Source: Lentisphaerota bacterium
GTDB lineage: Bacteria > Verrucomicrobiota > Lentisphaeria > Victivallales > Victivallaceae
Length of the DNA: 36,323 nt
Assembly (NCBI GenBank): GCA_015061605.1
Contig: SUWH01000026.1
Location: forward strand, 1 to 36,323
Direction: 5' to 3'
The notes below the pieces were generated by a model, which had not been told where the DNA came from, ran no database searches, and worked only from the letters and a program-made list of their open reading frames with translations. A program made the translations under genes and the position numbers. Each line of letters starts with the position of its first letter. Position 1 is the first letter of the stretch. Below, piece after piece: positions 24,003 through 30,862 of this stretch.

Positions 24003-25130
24003 TCAACAGATGATATTTTTTCGTGCTTTTATTTTTCCGGTGATCAAATCTGAAACAGCTGACATTACGATTTTTGTATCAATGAGGTTCAAGCATCCTT
24101 CCGGGAACGGACATTTTCGCTTGCTGTGTACGCATGGGGTACATTTTTGGCGGGCAAATATTATTATTTCCGGATAATCAGGAATTTCCCTGGTCAATAA
24201 AAACGGATCTGTCGCTCCCCAGAGACTTACCGACGGAAGGGCGGTAAGCCTTGCCAGATGCAATGGTGCTGAATCTATGCCGCAAAAACAACTGCTCTGT
24301 TTCATAAGAATTGCAGTTTGTTCAAAACTGATCTCTCCGCAATAATTATGGATGCCGCAGTTCACCTTTGAGTTTTCAATTATTTTCTGCGCGCTCTTGC
24401 GGTCAGAGGGGGCTCCGATAATGGATATGGAATAGTCGGGGAAAACGGTTCTTATATGAGAAATCAATAAACTCCATTTTTCATTGTTCCATAATCTCCG
24501 CAAACTTAAATTACTGCAAAATGGCGCGATGATGATTTGCTTCAGAGGTTGTACATTATAATGACTGTTTAAATATTCTGCGTATTCTCCGGTGTCGTTT
24601 TTAATTTTAAAAACTGTGAGCAGCTTGTCATACATGGTCGCTGTTGTTGATTGTTGGTCCGGGAGCACCGCGCGATCAAGGGGGGAATATTCTTTCTCCG
24701 TCAGGCTCAAACAGTAACTGCCGCGCAGAAAACCGGCAAGAAAAATGGCTGTTTTACTGAGAAATTCTAAATTTATGACAAGTGTCCGTCCGGATGATAA
24801 GCGACGACGCAATTTGAATAGCGTAAAAATGGAGTGTAACGGTTTTTCCGGAGTCAGCACTGCTGTTTCATCAAACAATTTCAACATTCCCGCATGCGGT
24901 TGTAAATTTTTCGTCGTATACAGTATCAGTTTCGCCCCCGGATAATGCTTCTTTATTGCAAAAATAACCGGAGCAGCAAGTATCAGACTTCCGTATCCGA
25001 GGAATTTTATAATAACGATATTATCAACATTTTCCGGGCAACTGCGTTTGCTGCCGGAGAAAATGCCGGAAATAAACAAGCCGGAACGGCCTGCAAGTGC
25101 ATCAGCAAAAGAGAGTATTTTTAAATTCAT
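24003..25130 (-). CDS. GT9-family glycosyltransferase (heptosyltransferase-like)
   Basis: The 375-residue protein looks like a GT-B enzyme of family 9, which includes ADP-heptose:LPS heptosyltransferases. IIKFLGYGSLILAAPVIFAI is the N-terminal glycine loop, CGIDSAPLHLARLTALPSVS the donor-binding segment with the conserved D-x-x-P-x-H pattern, and the cysteine-rich CTPCVHSKRKCPFPEGCL close to the end is common in this family. It probably adds a sugar to an outer-membrane or envelope glycolipid on the cytoplasmic side. It lies 15 nt after the amidohydrolase gene and 17 nt before the large membrane protein. No good ribosome-binding site precedes the ATG, so translation may be coupled or the start may differ. 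Confidence 0.88.
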   Translation of the reverse strand: MNLKILSFADALAGRSGLFISGIFSGSKRSCPENVDNIVIIKFLGYGSLILAAPVIFAIKKHYPGAKLILYTTKNLQPHAGMLKLFDETAVLTPEKPLHSIFTLFKLRRRLSSGRTLVINLEFLSKTAIFLAGFLRGSYCLSLTEKEYSPLDRAVLPDQQSTTATMYDKLLTVFKIKNDTGEYAEYLNSHYNVQPLKQIIIAPFCSNLSLRRLWNNEKWSLLISHIRTVFPDYSISIIGAPSDRKSAQKIIENSKVNCGIHNYCGEISFEQTAILMKQSSCFCGIDSAPLHLARLTALPSVSLWGATDPFLLTREIPDYPEIIIFARQKCTPCVHSKRKCPFPEGCLNLIDTKIVMSAVSDLITGKIKARKNIIC

Positions 25131-25145
25131 ATCAATATAACTTGA

Positions 25146-25937
25146 TCACTCGTTGAGCAGGCGTTTGAAGTTTCCGGCAAATATGGCGCGGCGGTCTTCT
25201 TCTGAAATATCTTCAAAACAGACTCCGGCAACATACATTCCCGGATTGCGGAGCGGAAAATCTGTTCCGAAAATGAGCTTATCCCGTCCTGCGGTTTTTA
25301 TTCCGTGTTTCAGCATATTCCAGGTATTCGGACCGCTGCCGGAAATATCCAACGCGGCATTGGAGTAACGGCTGACGAGTTCCAACCGGGCGGTATATTC
25401 CGCAGCACTGCCGGTCGGGTGGGCGATGATGAGTTTCAAATCCGGGAAGTTCTTCAAAATATCCGCGGCTTCTTCCAGATTGTTCAGATGGAGATTTACC
25501 ACCATTTTCAAATCACGTGCCAATGCCCATACCTCATTGAGTTCAGGAGAGTTATAGGCCGCATACCCCATCAGATATGCCACCAGTTCCCCGATGAGTT
25601 TTACGCCGTGTTTTTTATGCATCGTTTCAACCTCATCAAGGGACTGTTGGAGGTGATCCGGATATACATGGATGCCGGGAATGTAAAAGTCCGGAAAACG
25701 CCGCTGCATTTCCAATGCGGCGAGATTGAGTTGATGGATCTCATCCCATTGCGGCTTTGCATCCTTGAAACGGCGGATGACTGATCCGGCGGCTTGCGTG
25801 ATACCGGCGCGTTTCAACGTGTTTACCAGCACTTCCGGCGGGGTTTTAAAGTTGAATGCTGAAAAATCACTTCCATCGACCTCTATTGACGGATGGATAT
25901 GGGCATCGGTTATTTCGTAATCGGGGGCTGCAAACAT
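25146..25937 (-). CDS. Amidohydrolase-family metal-dependent hydrolase
   Basis: The 263-residue protein fits the Amidohydrolase_2 TIM-barrel family. DAHIHP (about residues 11-16) is the metal-binding HxH on strand 1, KLIIAHPTG carries the strand-6 His, and KLIFGTDFPLRNP the catalytic Asp on strand 8. Members hydrolyse or decarboxylate small cyclic or aromatic compounds; the substrate here is unknown. AAGGAAAT precedes the ATG at a good distance, and a consensus promoter lies at 25971-25999. It is the first gene of a minus-strand run with a GT9 enzyme and a large membrane protein. Confidence 0.9.
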   Translation of the reverse strand: MFAAPDYEITDAHIHPSIEVDGSDFSAFNFKTPPEVLVNTLKRAGITQAAGSVIRRFKDAKPQWDEIHQLNLAALEMQRRFPDFYIPGIHVYPDHLQQSLDEVETMHKKHGVKLIGELVAYLMGYAAYNSPELNEVWALARDLKMVVNLHLNNLEEAADILKNFPDLKLIIAHPTGSAAEYTARLELVSRYSNAALDISGSGPNTWNMLKHGIKTAGRDKLIFGTDFPLRNPGMYVAGVCFEDISEEDRRAIFAGNFKRLLNE

Positions 25938-25970
25938 ATTTATTTCCTTATTATGGATTTGATTTCAAAT

Positions 25971-25999
25971 AATATATATGATTTTACGATATAAGTCAA
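25971..25999 (-). promoter_or_regulatory. Promoter of the amidohydrolase-GT9 run
   Basis: On the minus strand TTGACT (25999-25994) and TATATT (25976-25971) are 17 nt apart, 33 nt before the start codon. Confidence 0.75.
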
Positions 26000-26114
26000 G
26001 ATGATAAATGCAATTGACGCCAATTTTTATTTATAAGCATTAGTAATATAATAATCTGAAAAAGCGACATTGGGAAAAAGGTTAAGTATTGTCTTGATTT
26101 TTTTGGAAAACTAT

Positions 26115-26143
26115 TTGACAAATAACTTTTAAGGTGTTATTTT
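26115..26143 (+). promoter_or_regulatory. Promoter of the HTH-uppP-proC-GT2 run
   Basis: TTGACA (26115-26120) and TATTTT (26138-26143) are 17 nt apart, 62 nt before the start codon. The 115 nt between this promoter and the divergent one are A/T-rich and hold nothing else I can name. Confidence 0.75.
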
Positions 26144-26205
26144 AAGTACGGAACAAGAAGATTACAGCAAAATATTGCATATAAAATCGAAAGGAGATCG
26201 TCTGT

Positions 26206-27069
26206 ATGCAAAGAAAAATTTTTGCCAAGCAATTGTTGATGCTTATCCGGAAATCCGGGATGCGTCAGATTGAACTCGCAGCCAAAATAGGTGTTTCTTC
26301 TGCAGCAATATCTCAATTCGTGCATGGAACCACTCTGCCGACTCCGCGACATATGGGGTTGATCTTTGATGTGCTTAAAATTCCCGCCCGTACCAGAGCG
26401 CAGATCCAGTATCAGCTGATGCTCGCCCGGGCTGAACCGCGAAAAACCGAGGGCGGTCCCGGATATTCGCTGTTGACTCTGCGTGCCAGTCACGGTTTGT
26501 CGCTGCTTCAGGTCTCTGCCCGTACCGATATTCCTCAGGAGCGTCTGCTTGAACTGGAGCAGAACGGGGATGCGGAATTGACCGCCGAGGAGAAAAAGAA
26601 GCTCTCCACTCTTTTCAGTGTCAATTGGGACAGTCCGGAACTTAATATGGAAGAGCCGCAGGCGATCGGACAGTATCAGAACAGCGGCGCTCCCCAGATC
26701 ATGGTCCGGGATCTGCTCGATTATGACCGCTCTGAAGCGATCGACGAATTCGCCTGGCGCAATATCCGGAATTTTCTCTCATACAATTTGGGAGGCATTT
26801 CCAAGCCGGTGATCGCACAGGCTTTCAGTGAAGATGTCGGCTTTTTGCATGAAGGCCTGGTGCAGATCGTGCTTTCTGAAGTCCGCCCTGCCGGATACGC
26901 TACCATGGAATTGCGCCTTTATGAGGGCGGGGTATTCCGTCTGTGGCAGCCCTCCGGTGTAAAAAATAAAGATGATGTTCCGAGTTTTGAGACTCATGGT
27001 ACTTTACTTTGGTCGATCCCCGTTGTCGAAGTTATTTTGCAGCCGCTTAAAATCAAAGGAAATAAATAA
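26206..27069 (+). CDS. XRE-type helix-turn-helix protein with unknown C-terminal domain
   Basis: The 287-residue protein has an XRE/Cro-type HTH at about residues 15-65 (MRQIELAAKIGVSSAAISQF) and a second, weaker HTH at about 88-130 (LLTLRASHGLSLLQVSARTD). The rest (about 150-287) is a soluble domain that I do not recognise. It is probably a DNA-binding regulator. AAAGGAGAT lies well placed before the ATG. It is the first gene of a five-gene run and overlaps the next start by 1 nt (TAATG), so it may regulate the membrane-carrier and glycosyl-transfer genes behind it, or itself; no operator was recognised. Confidence 0.88.
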   Translation: MQRKIFAKQLLMLIRKSGMRQIELAAKIGVSSAAISQFVHGTTLPTPRHMGLIFDVLKIPARTRAQIQYQLMLARAEPRKTEGGPGYSLLTLRASHGLSLLQVSARTDIPQERLLELEQNGDAELTAEEKKKLSTLFSVNWDSPELNMEEPQAIGQYQNSGAPQIMVRDLLDYDRSEAIDEFAWRNIRNFLSYNLGGISKPVIAQAFSEDVGFLHEGLVQIVLSEVRPAGYATMELRLYEGGVFRLWQPSGVKNKDDVPSFETHGTLLWSIPVVEVILQPLKIKGNK

Positions 27070-27377
27070 TGTTCAAAGGGGGATGCGGTTGCGGCATTAT
27101 TGCAGGGGTGCTGCTCGCTGTCGCAACCGGAGCAGGGGTGTGGTATTTTTTCTATTGCCGCAACAATCCGGATGATGCCGACCAGCAGTTTCAGCAGGTC
27201 GAAAAAGGCTGGGAAAATGTAAAAGACGGCGGTGATAAAACTTTACACTTTGTAAAAGAAAATTTTACCGGTAAAAAATCGGTCAAAGAAGATGCTCCCG
27301 GAGAGGTTCCGGCGACGGCGCCGGTACTTCCGCCGCATCCGGAAGACAGAGTACAAAACAGCAAACAGAGTTTTTAA
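27069..27377 (+). CDS. Small single-pass membrane protein
   Basis: This 102-residue protein begins with a Gly/Cys-rich segment (MFKGGCGCGIIAGVLLAVAT) leading into one membrane helix (about residues 9-28), then an Asp/Glu/Lys-rich tail and a proline-rich end. No family is recognised. It overlaps the HTH gene by 1 nt and ends 4 nt before the uppP start, so it is clearly part of the run. Confidence 0.75.
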   Translation: MFKGGCGCGIIAGVLLAVATGAGVWYFFYCRNNPDDADQQFQQVEKGWENVKDGGDKTLHFVKENFTGKKSVKEDAPGEVPATAPVLPPHPEDRVQNSKQSF

Positions 27378-27381
27378 GAAT

Positions 27382-28197
27382 ATGAGTATTTGGTTGACAG
27401 TAATTATTTTGGCAGTTCTTCAGGGGGTCACTGAATTTCTGCCGGTGAGTTCATCCGGACATCTGGCGGTTCTCAGTGCCGTATTCGGGTTGAACAGCGA
27501 TGAAGGCACAGCATTCAGTATCGTGCTTCATGCCGGATCTTTGGTGGCGATCGTGGTGTTTTATTTTAAAACATTGCTTTCATTGCTTCAGCGTGAACGC
27601 CGGCGGGTCATCGGCATGGTCATTATCGGAACCATACCTGCCGGGATCGCCGGAGTGCTTCTCAAAATGACCGGTTTTGATGAGTTGATGTTCGGGGATC
27701 TGTTGTCCATCGGAATGGCTTTTCTGGTTACGGCATCGCTGCTCCGTTTGACCGGCAAGGAAAAAATGGTCAGAAATGCGGTGATGCCGTTGGAAAAAAT
27801 CACGTTGAAGCAGACGTTGATAATCGGTATTTCCCAGATGTTTGCAATAACTCCGGGGATTTCCCGTTCCGGCACGACAATTGCAGTCGGAACTTTTGCC
27901 GGATTGAATTTTGAATCTGCTGCGGCCTTTTCGTTTCTTCTGGCGATCCCGGCAATCGGCGGGGCAACTTTGCTTGAGCTGATCTCTCTGATCAAGTCGG
28001 GAGGCGTTATCGGACAGCTTTCCTGGTTGCAGCTTGGAGTTGGTTTTATTGTTTCCGCATTGACCAGTTTCGGAGCATTGACTCTTTTGGTTGCGATCGT
28101 AAAGAAGCGTAAATTGTCAAATTTTTCCTGGTATCTGTTCTTTCTCGGTATAACGGTTATCGGTTGGCAGATGCTTAAACTTCAGGGCAGGGGATAA
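27382..28197 (+). CDS. uppP: Undecaprenyl-diphosphatase
   Basis: The 271-residue integral membrane enzyme removes a phosphate from undecaprenyl diphosphate to recycle the lipid carrier used for peptidoglycan and glycan synthesis. Both family motifs are present: QGVTEFLPVSSSGHL (residues 14-28) and PGISRSGTTI (about 158-167). The frame is open upstream to 27292, but the ATG at 27382 matches the family N-terminus and follows the preceding stop by 4 nt. The start has only a weak ribosome-binding site, so it may depend on translation of the small gene before it. The next gene, proC, follows after 5 nt. Confidence 0.95.
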   Translation: MSIWLTVIILAVLQGVTEFLPVSSSGHLAVLSAVFGLNSDEGTAFSIVLHAGSLVAIVVFYFKTLLSLLQRERRRVIGMVIIGTIPAGIAGVLLKMTGFDELMFGDLLSIGMAFLVTASLLRLTGKEKMVRNAVMPLEKITLKQTLIIGISQMFAITPGISRSGTTIAVGTFAGLNFESAAAFSFLLAIPAIGGATLLELISLIKSGGVIGQLSWLQLGVGFIVSALTSFGALTLLVAIVKKRKLSNFSWYLFFLGITVIGWQMLKLQGRG

Positions 28198-28202
28198 GAA
28201 CT

Positions 28203-29009
28203 ATGTATAAATTATTTTTCATCGGAACCGGAAAAATGGCGACGGCTATTGCCGGGGGTATCGTTAAATCAAAGCTGTTTGAACCCTCGCAGATCGGAGG
28301 GTTTGACATCAATGAAGCCGCCGCATCTATGTTTACCGGTGCTACCGGAGGAGATTGTTTTTCAAATAAACTTGCTCTTCATCTTGAAAAAACTGAAACG
28401 GTTTTGATCGCAGTCAAACCGCAGGTCGTTGAAAAGGCTCTTGCGCCTTATGCCGATTCTCTGAAAAACAAGGTGATAATTTCCATCGCCGCCGGTGTGC
28501 CGATCGAAAAACTTGAAACTGTTACCGGTTCAAAACGGATCATCCGGGTCATGCCGAACACTCCGGCGTTGGTCGGGGCTGGTGCTGCGGTATATTCGGC
28601 TTCGGCGGGGGTGGAGAAAAACGATATTGAACTGGTCAATAAGATATTTTCATCCGTCGGTATCGCATTGCAGTTGTCTGAAAGTTATCTGGATGCCGTC
28701 ACTGCGGTTTCCGGGAGCGGTCCGGCTTATGTGTTTGAATTCATTCAGGCGATGGCAGATGGCGGTGTCGCTGAAGGGCTTCCGCGGGACATCGCTCTGA
28801 AGCTGGCTGCTCAAACCGTTCTCGGTGCCGCTGAAATGGTGTTGAAAACCGGCGCACATCCTCAACTGTTGAAAGACAATGTCACCAGTCCGGCGGGAAC
28901 GACCAGCCGCGCGTTGGAAGTGATGGCTGCCCGGGGATTCGCCGGAATCGTGATGCAGAGTGTCCGGGCGGCTGCGGCACGTTCCCGGGAACTTGGAGGT
29001 TCAAAATGA
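28203..29009 (+). CDS. proC: Pyrroline-5-carboxylate reductase
   Basis: The 268-residue enzyme makes proline from pyrroline-5-carboxylate with NAD(P)H. FIGTGKMATAIAGGIV is the N-terminal nucleotide-binding loop; RVMPNTPALVGAGAAVY and AVSGSGPAYVFEFIQAMADG are ProC signatures, and TSPAGTTSRALEVM is the C-terminal family stretch. A GGGGA lies before the ATG. It overlaps the GT2 start by 4 nt (ATGA). Its link to cell-envelope genes in this run has no evident functional logic. Confidence 0.95.
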   Translation: MYKLFFIGTGKMATAIAGGIVKSKLFEPSQIGGFDINEAAASMFTGATGGDCFSNKLALHLEKTETVLIAVKPQVVEKALAPYADSLKNKVIISIAAGVPIEKLETVTGSKRIIRVMPNTPALVGAGAAVYSASAGVEKNDIELVNKIFSSVGIALQLSESYLDAVTAVSGSGPAYVFEFIQAMADGGVAEGLPRDIALKLAAQTVLGAAEMVLKTGAHPQLLKDNVTSPAGTTSRALEVMAARGFAGIVMQSVRAAAARSRELGGSK

Positions 29010-29776
29010 GCAATGTCATGAATACACCGATCCCTGCCGGAGTGCTTTCAGTTGTGATGCCGGTTTATAATGAGGAAAATACCATTGTTGAAATCGTGAA
29101 TATGGTGTTGGCGCGCCCGGAAGTGGGAGAACTGGTCATCGTTGATGATGCTTCTAAAGACCGTTCATGGGAAAAATTGCAGACGTTTGCCGGTAATTCC
29201 AAAGTGAAACTTTTCAAGCAGGAGGTCAACTGCGGCAAAGGTGCGGCATTGATCCGGGGATTTAAAGAAGCGACGCTGGATTATGTGATCATTCAGGACG
29301 CGGACTTTGAATATGATCCGGAAGATTATTCCATCGTACTTGCGCCGCTGGTTGCAAAAAAAGCTGATGTGGTTTACGGTTCGCGTTTTATGAGTACGCC
29401 CGGTCAGGTGCGTTACTTCAAGCACGAAATGGGAAATAAATTGCTGACATTCTGTTCAAACTGGTTTTCGGACATCCATCTGTCGGATATGGAGACCTGC
29501 TACAAGGCATTTAAGCGCGAAGTGGTGCAGAATTTGAATCTGACCAGTCAGCGGTTCGGTATCGAACCGGAAATGACCGCCAAACTCGCCCGTCACCGGG
29601 CATTGCGGATCTGGGAAGTGCCGATTTCCTACTGTCCGCGCCGCTATGATGAAGGCAAAAAAATCGGCTGGAAAGACGGAGTGGCTGCATTCTGGCACAT
29701 ATTCCGCTTCAATTGTCTGACCAAAAAGCGTGATTGCTGCATCAAACCCTGGGAAGAGGTTTTGAAAAACGACTGA
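29006..29776 (+). CDS. GT2-family glycosyltransferase (polyprenyl-phosphate sugar transferase type)
   Basis: The 256-residue cytoplasmic protein is a GT-A enzyme like dolichyl-phosphate mannosyltransferase. VMPVYNEENTIVEIVNMVL is the N-terminal UDP-sugar-binding stretch and QDADFEYDPEDY holds the metal-binding DAD. There is no C-terminal membrane domain. It probably loads a sugar on a polyprenyl phosphate, which fits uppP in the same run, but the sugar is unknown. GGAGG precedes the ATG by 6 nt. The gene ends at the bidirectional terminator. Confidence 0.92.
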   Translation: MSNVMNTPIPAGVLSVVMPVYNEENTIVEIVNMVLARPEVGELVIVDDASKDRSWEKLQTFAGNSKVKLFKQEVNCGKGAALIRGFKEATLDYVIIQDADFEYDPEDYSIVLAPLVAKKADVVYGSRFMSTPGQVRYFKHEMGNKLLTFCSNWFSDIHLSDMETCYKAFKREVVQNLNLTSQRFGIEPEMTAKLARHRALRIWEVPISYCPRRYDEGKKIGWKDGVAAFWHIFRFNCLTKKRDCCIKPWEEVLKND

Positions 29777-29780
29777 TCCC

Positions 29781-29824
29781 GGCAAAAAAAAAGGACGCAC
29801 CAAATGTGCATCCTTTTTTTTGCC
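29781..29824. terminator. Bidirectional terminator between the GT2 and AsmA-like genes
   Basis: GGCAAAAAAAAAGGA pairs with TCCTTTTTTTTGCC through a short loop region with a further GCA/TGC pair. A-tract and T-tract on either side serve both convergent genes. Confidence 0.88.
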
Positions 29825-29828
29825 TGTT

Positions 29829-30845
29829 TTACTTTTTGCTTTTGAACAAACTGCCGGCGGATTCAAACAGATTTTTGCCCTGTTTGAGGAGTTCATCGCC
29901 GCCCTGTTTGATCGCTTCTCCGCCCTGCAAGAGGGCATCTCCACCTTGTTTGAGGACTTTTCCGCCCTGTTTGATCGCTTCCTGACCGGCACTGATCCCG
30001 GAGTCGATACCGAGTTTCAACGTTTCTCCGGCTTCCTGACCGGCGGTGATGAGCAGTGAACCGGCATTGAAGCACGCCTGACAGAAGTTTTCCAGCGCCT
30101 GTGCCGCCGCATCGAGCAGATCGACCAGCGGCATGCTCTGTTCGTTGGGATCTATGCGTAAATCGGTTGTGGAGTAACTGACCGGGAGAACAAAACTTGC
30201 GCCGCTCAAATCGTGGACCATGGAAAGTTTGACTTGTGCATCGATGTTGCGGATGAGCAGAACCGGTTTAAGCTCTTTTTCTTCTTTTTCCGGAGAAGGA
30301 GCCGGATCGTCAGCAGGTTTTTCTTCCTGCTTTGTTTCCGTTTCCTCTTTGGGCGGGAAACGGCGTTTGAGATCGTTGGTCAAGGTGGTGATATTGAATT
30401 TGCCGTCGCGGTTGAATTCGGCATTTGAATCAAGTCCGGCAACCCGGATCTCTTCGATGACGATCTCTTTGGTGGTCAAACTTGCCACATCGATATCGAG
30501 AAAGAACTCTTCCAATTCAACCATATTCGGACGCTCAAATCCAGCCGGATTGGCGACCCGCAGACCTTTGAGGTGAACCGTTCCTTCGGAGAGCGAGGTA
30601 TCAAATGAATCCATTGCGATCTCCACTCCGGCGATCCATGAACCGACTTTGGTGACACCGATTTTGATCAGGGAATCCCGGAAAATCAGTGCCAGAAGCA
30701 GAATGGCAAAAATTACGCCGAAAGTCCACGCGGTGATTTTCAGAATGCGTTTTGCCAACGGAGATTTTGATTTTTTTTCACCTTTGGTGTCAGTTGTTTC
30801 CGGTTCGGTCGATTTCTGTTTTTTCTTTTTTTCTTTGTCGCTCAT
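29829..30845 (-). CDS. AsmA-like membrane-anchored protein with heptad QGG tail
   Basis: The 338-residue protein has a Lys-rich cytoplasmic start, one membrane helix (about residues 35-58), then an AsmA/DUF748-like domain (HLKGLRVANPAGFERPNMVE, with IVIEEIRVAGLDSNAEFN), and a Glu/Pro-rich linker near 165-195. AsmA-like proteins work in the envelope in lipid transport or outer-membrane assembly; that role is inherited from the family. Residues 290-338 form seven consecutive heptads of the type A-I-K-Q-G-G-K, four of them strict, encoded by 21-bp repeats. AGGAGAAATC precedes the ATG. It follows topA by 17 nt and ends at a terminator. Confidence 0.85.
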   Translation of the reverse strand: MSDKEKKKKQKSTEPETTDTKGEKKSKSPLAKRILKITAWTFGVIFAILLLALIFRDSLIKIGVTKVGSWIAGVEIAMDSFDTSLSEGTVHLKGLRVANPAGFERPNMVELEEFFLDIDVASLTTKEIVIEEIRVAGLDSNAEFNRDGKFNITTLTNDLKRRFPPKEETETKQEEKPADDPAPSPEKEEKELKPVLLIRNIDAQVKLSMVHDLSGASFVLPVSYSTTDLRIDPNEQSMPLVDLLDAAAQALENFCQACFNAGSLLITAGQEAGETLKLGIDSGISAGQEAIKQGGKVLKQGGDALLQGGEAIKQGGDELLKQGKNLFESAGSLFKSKK

Positions 30846-30862
30846 GATTTCTCCTGCTGAAA

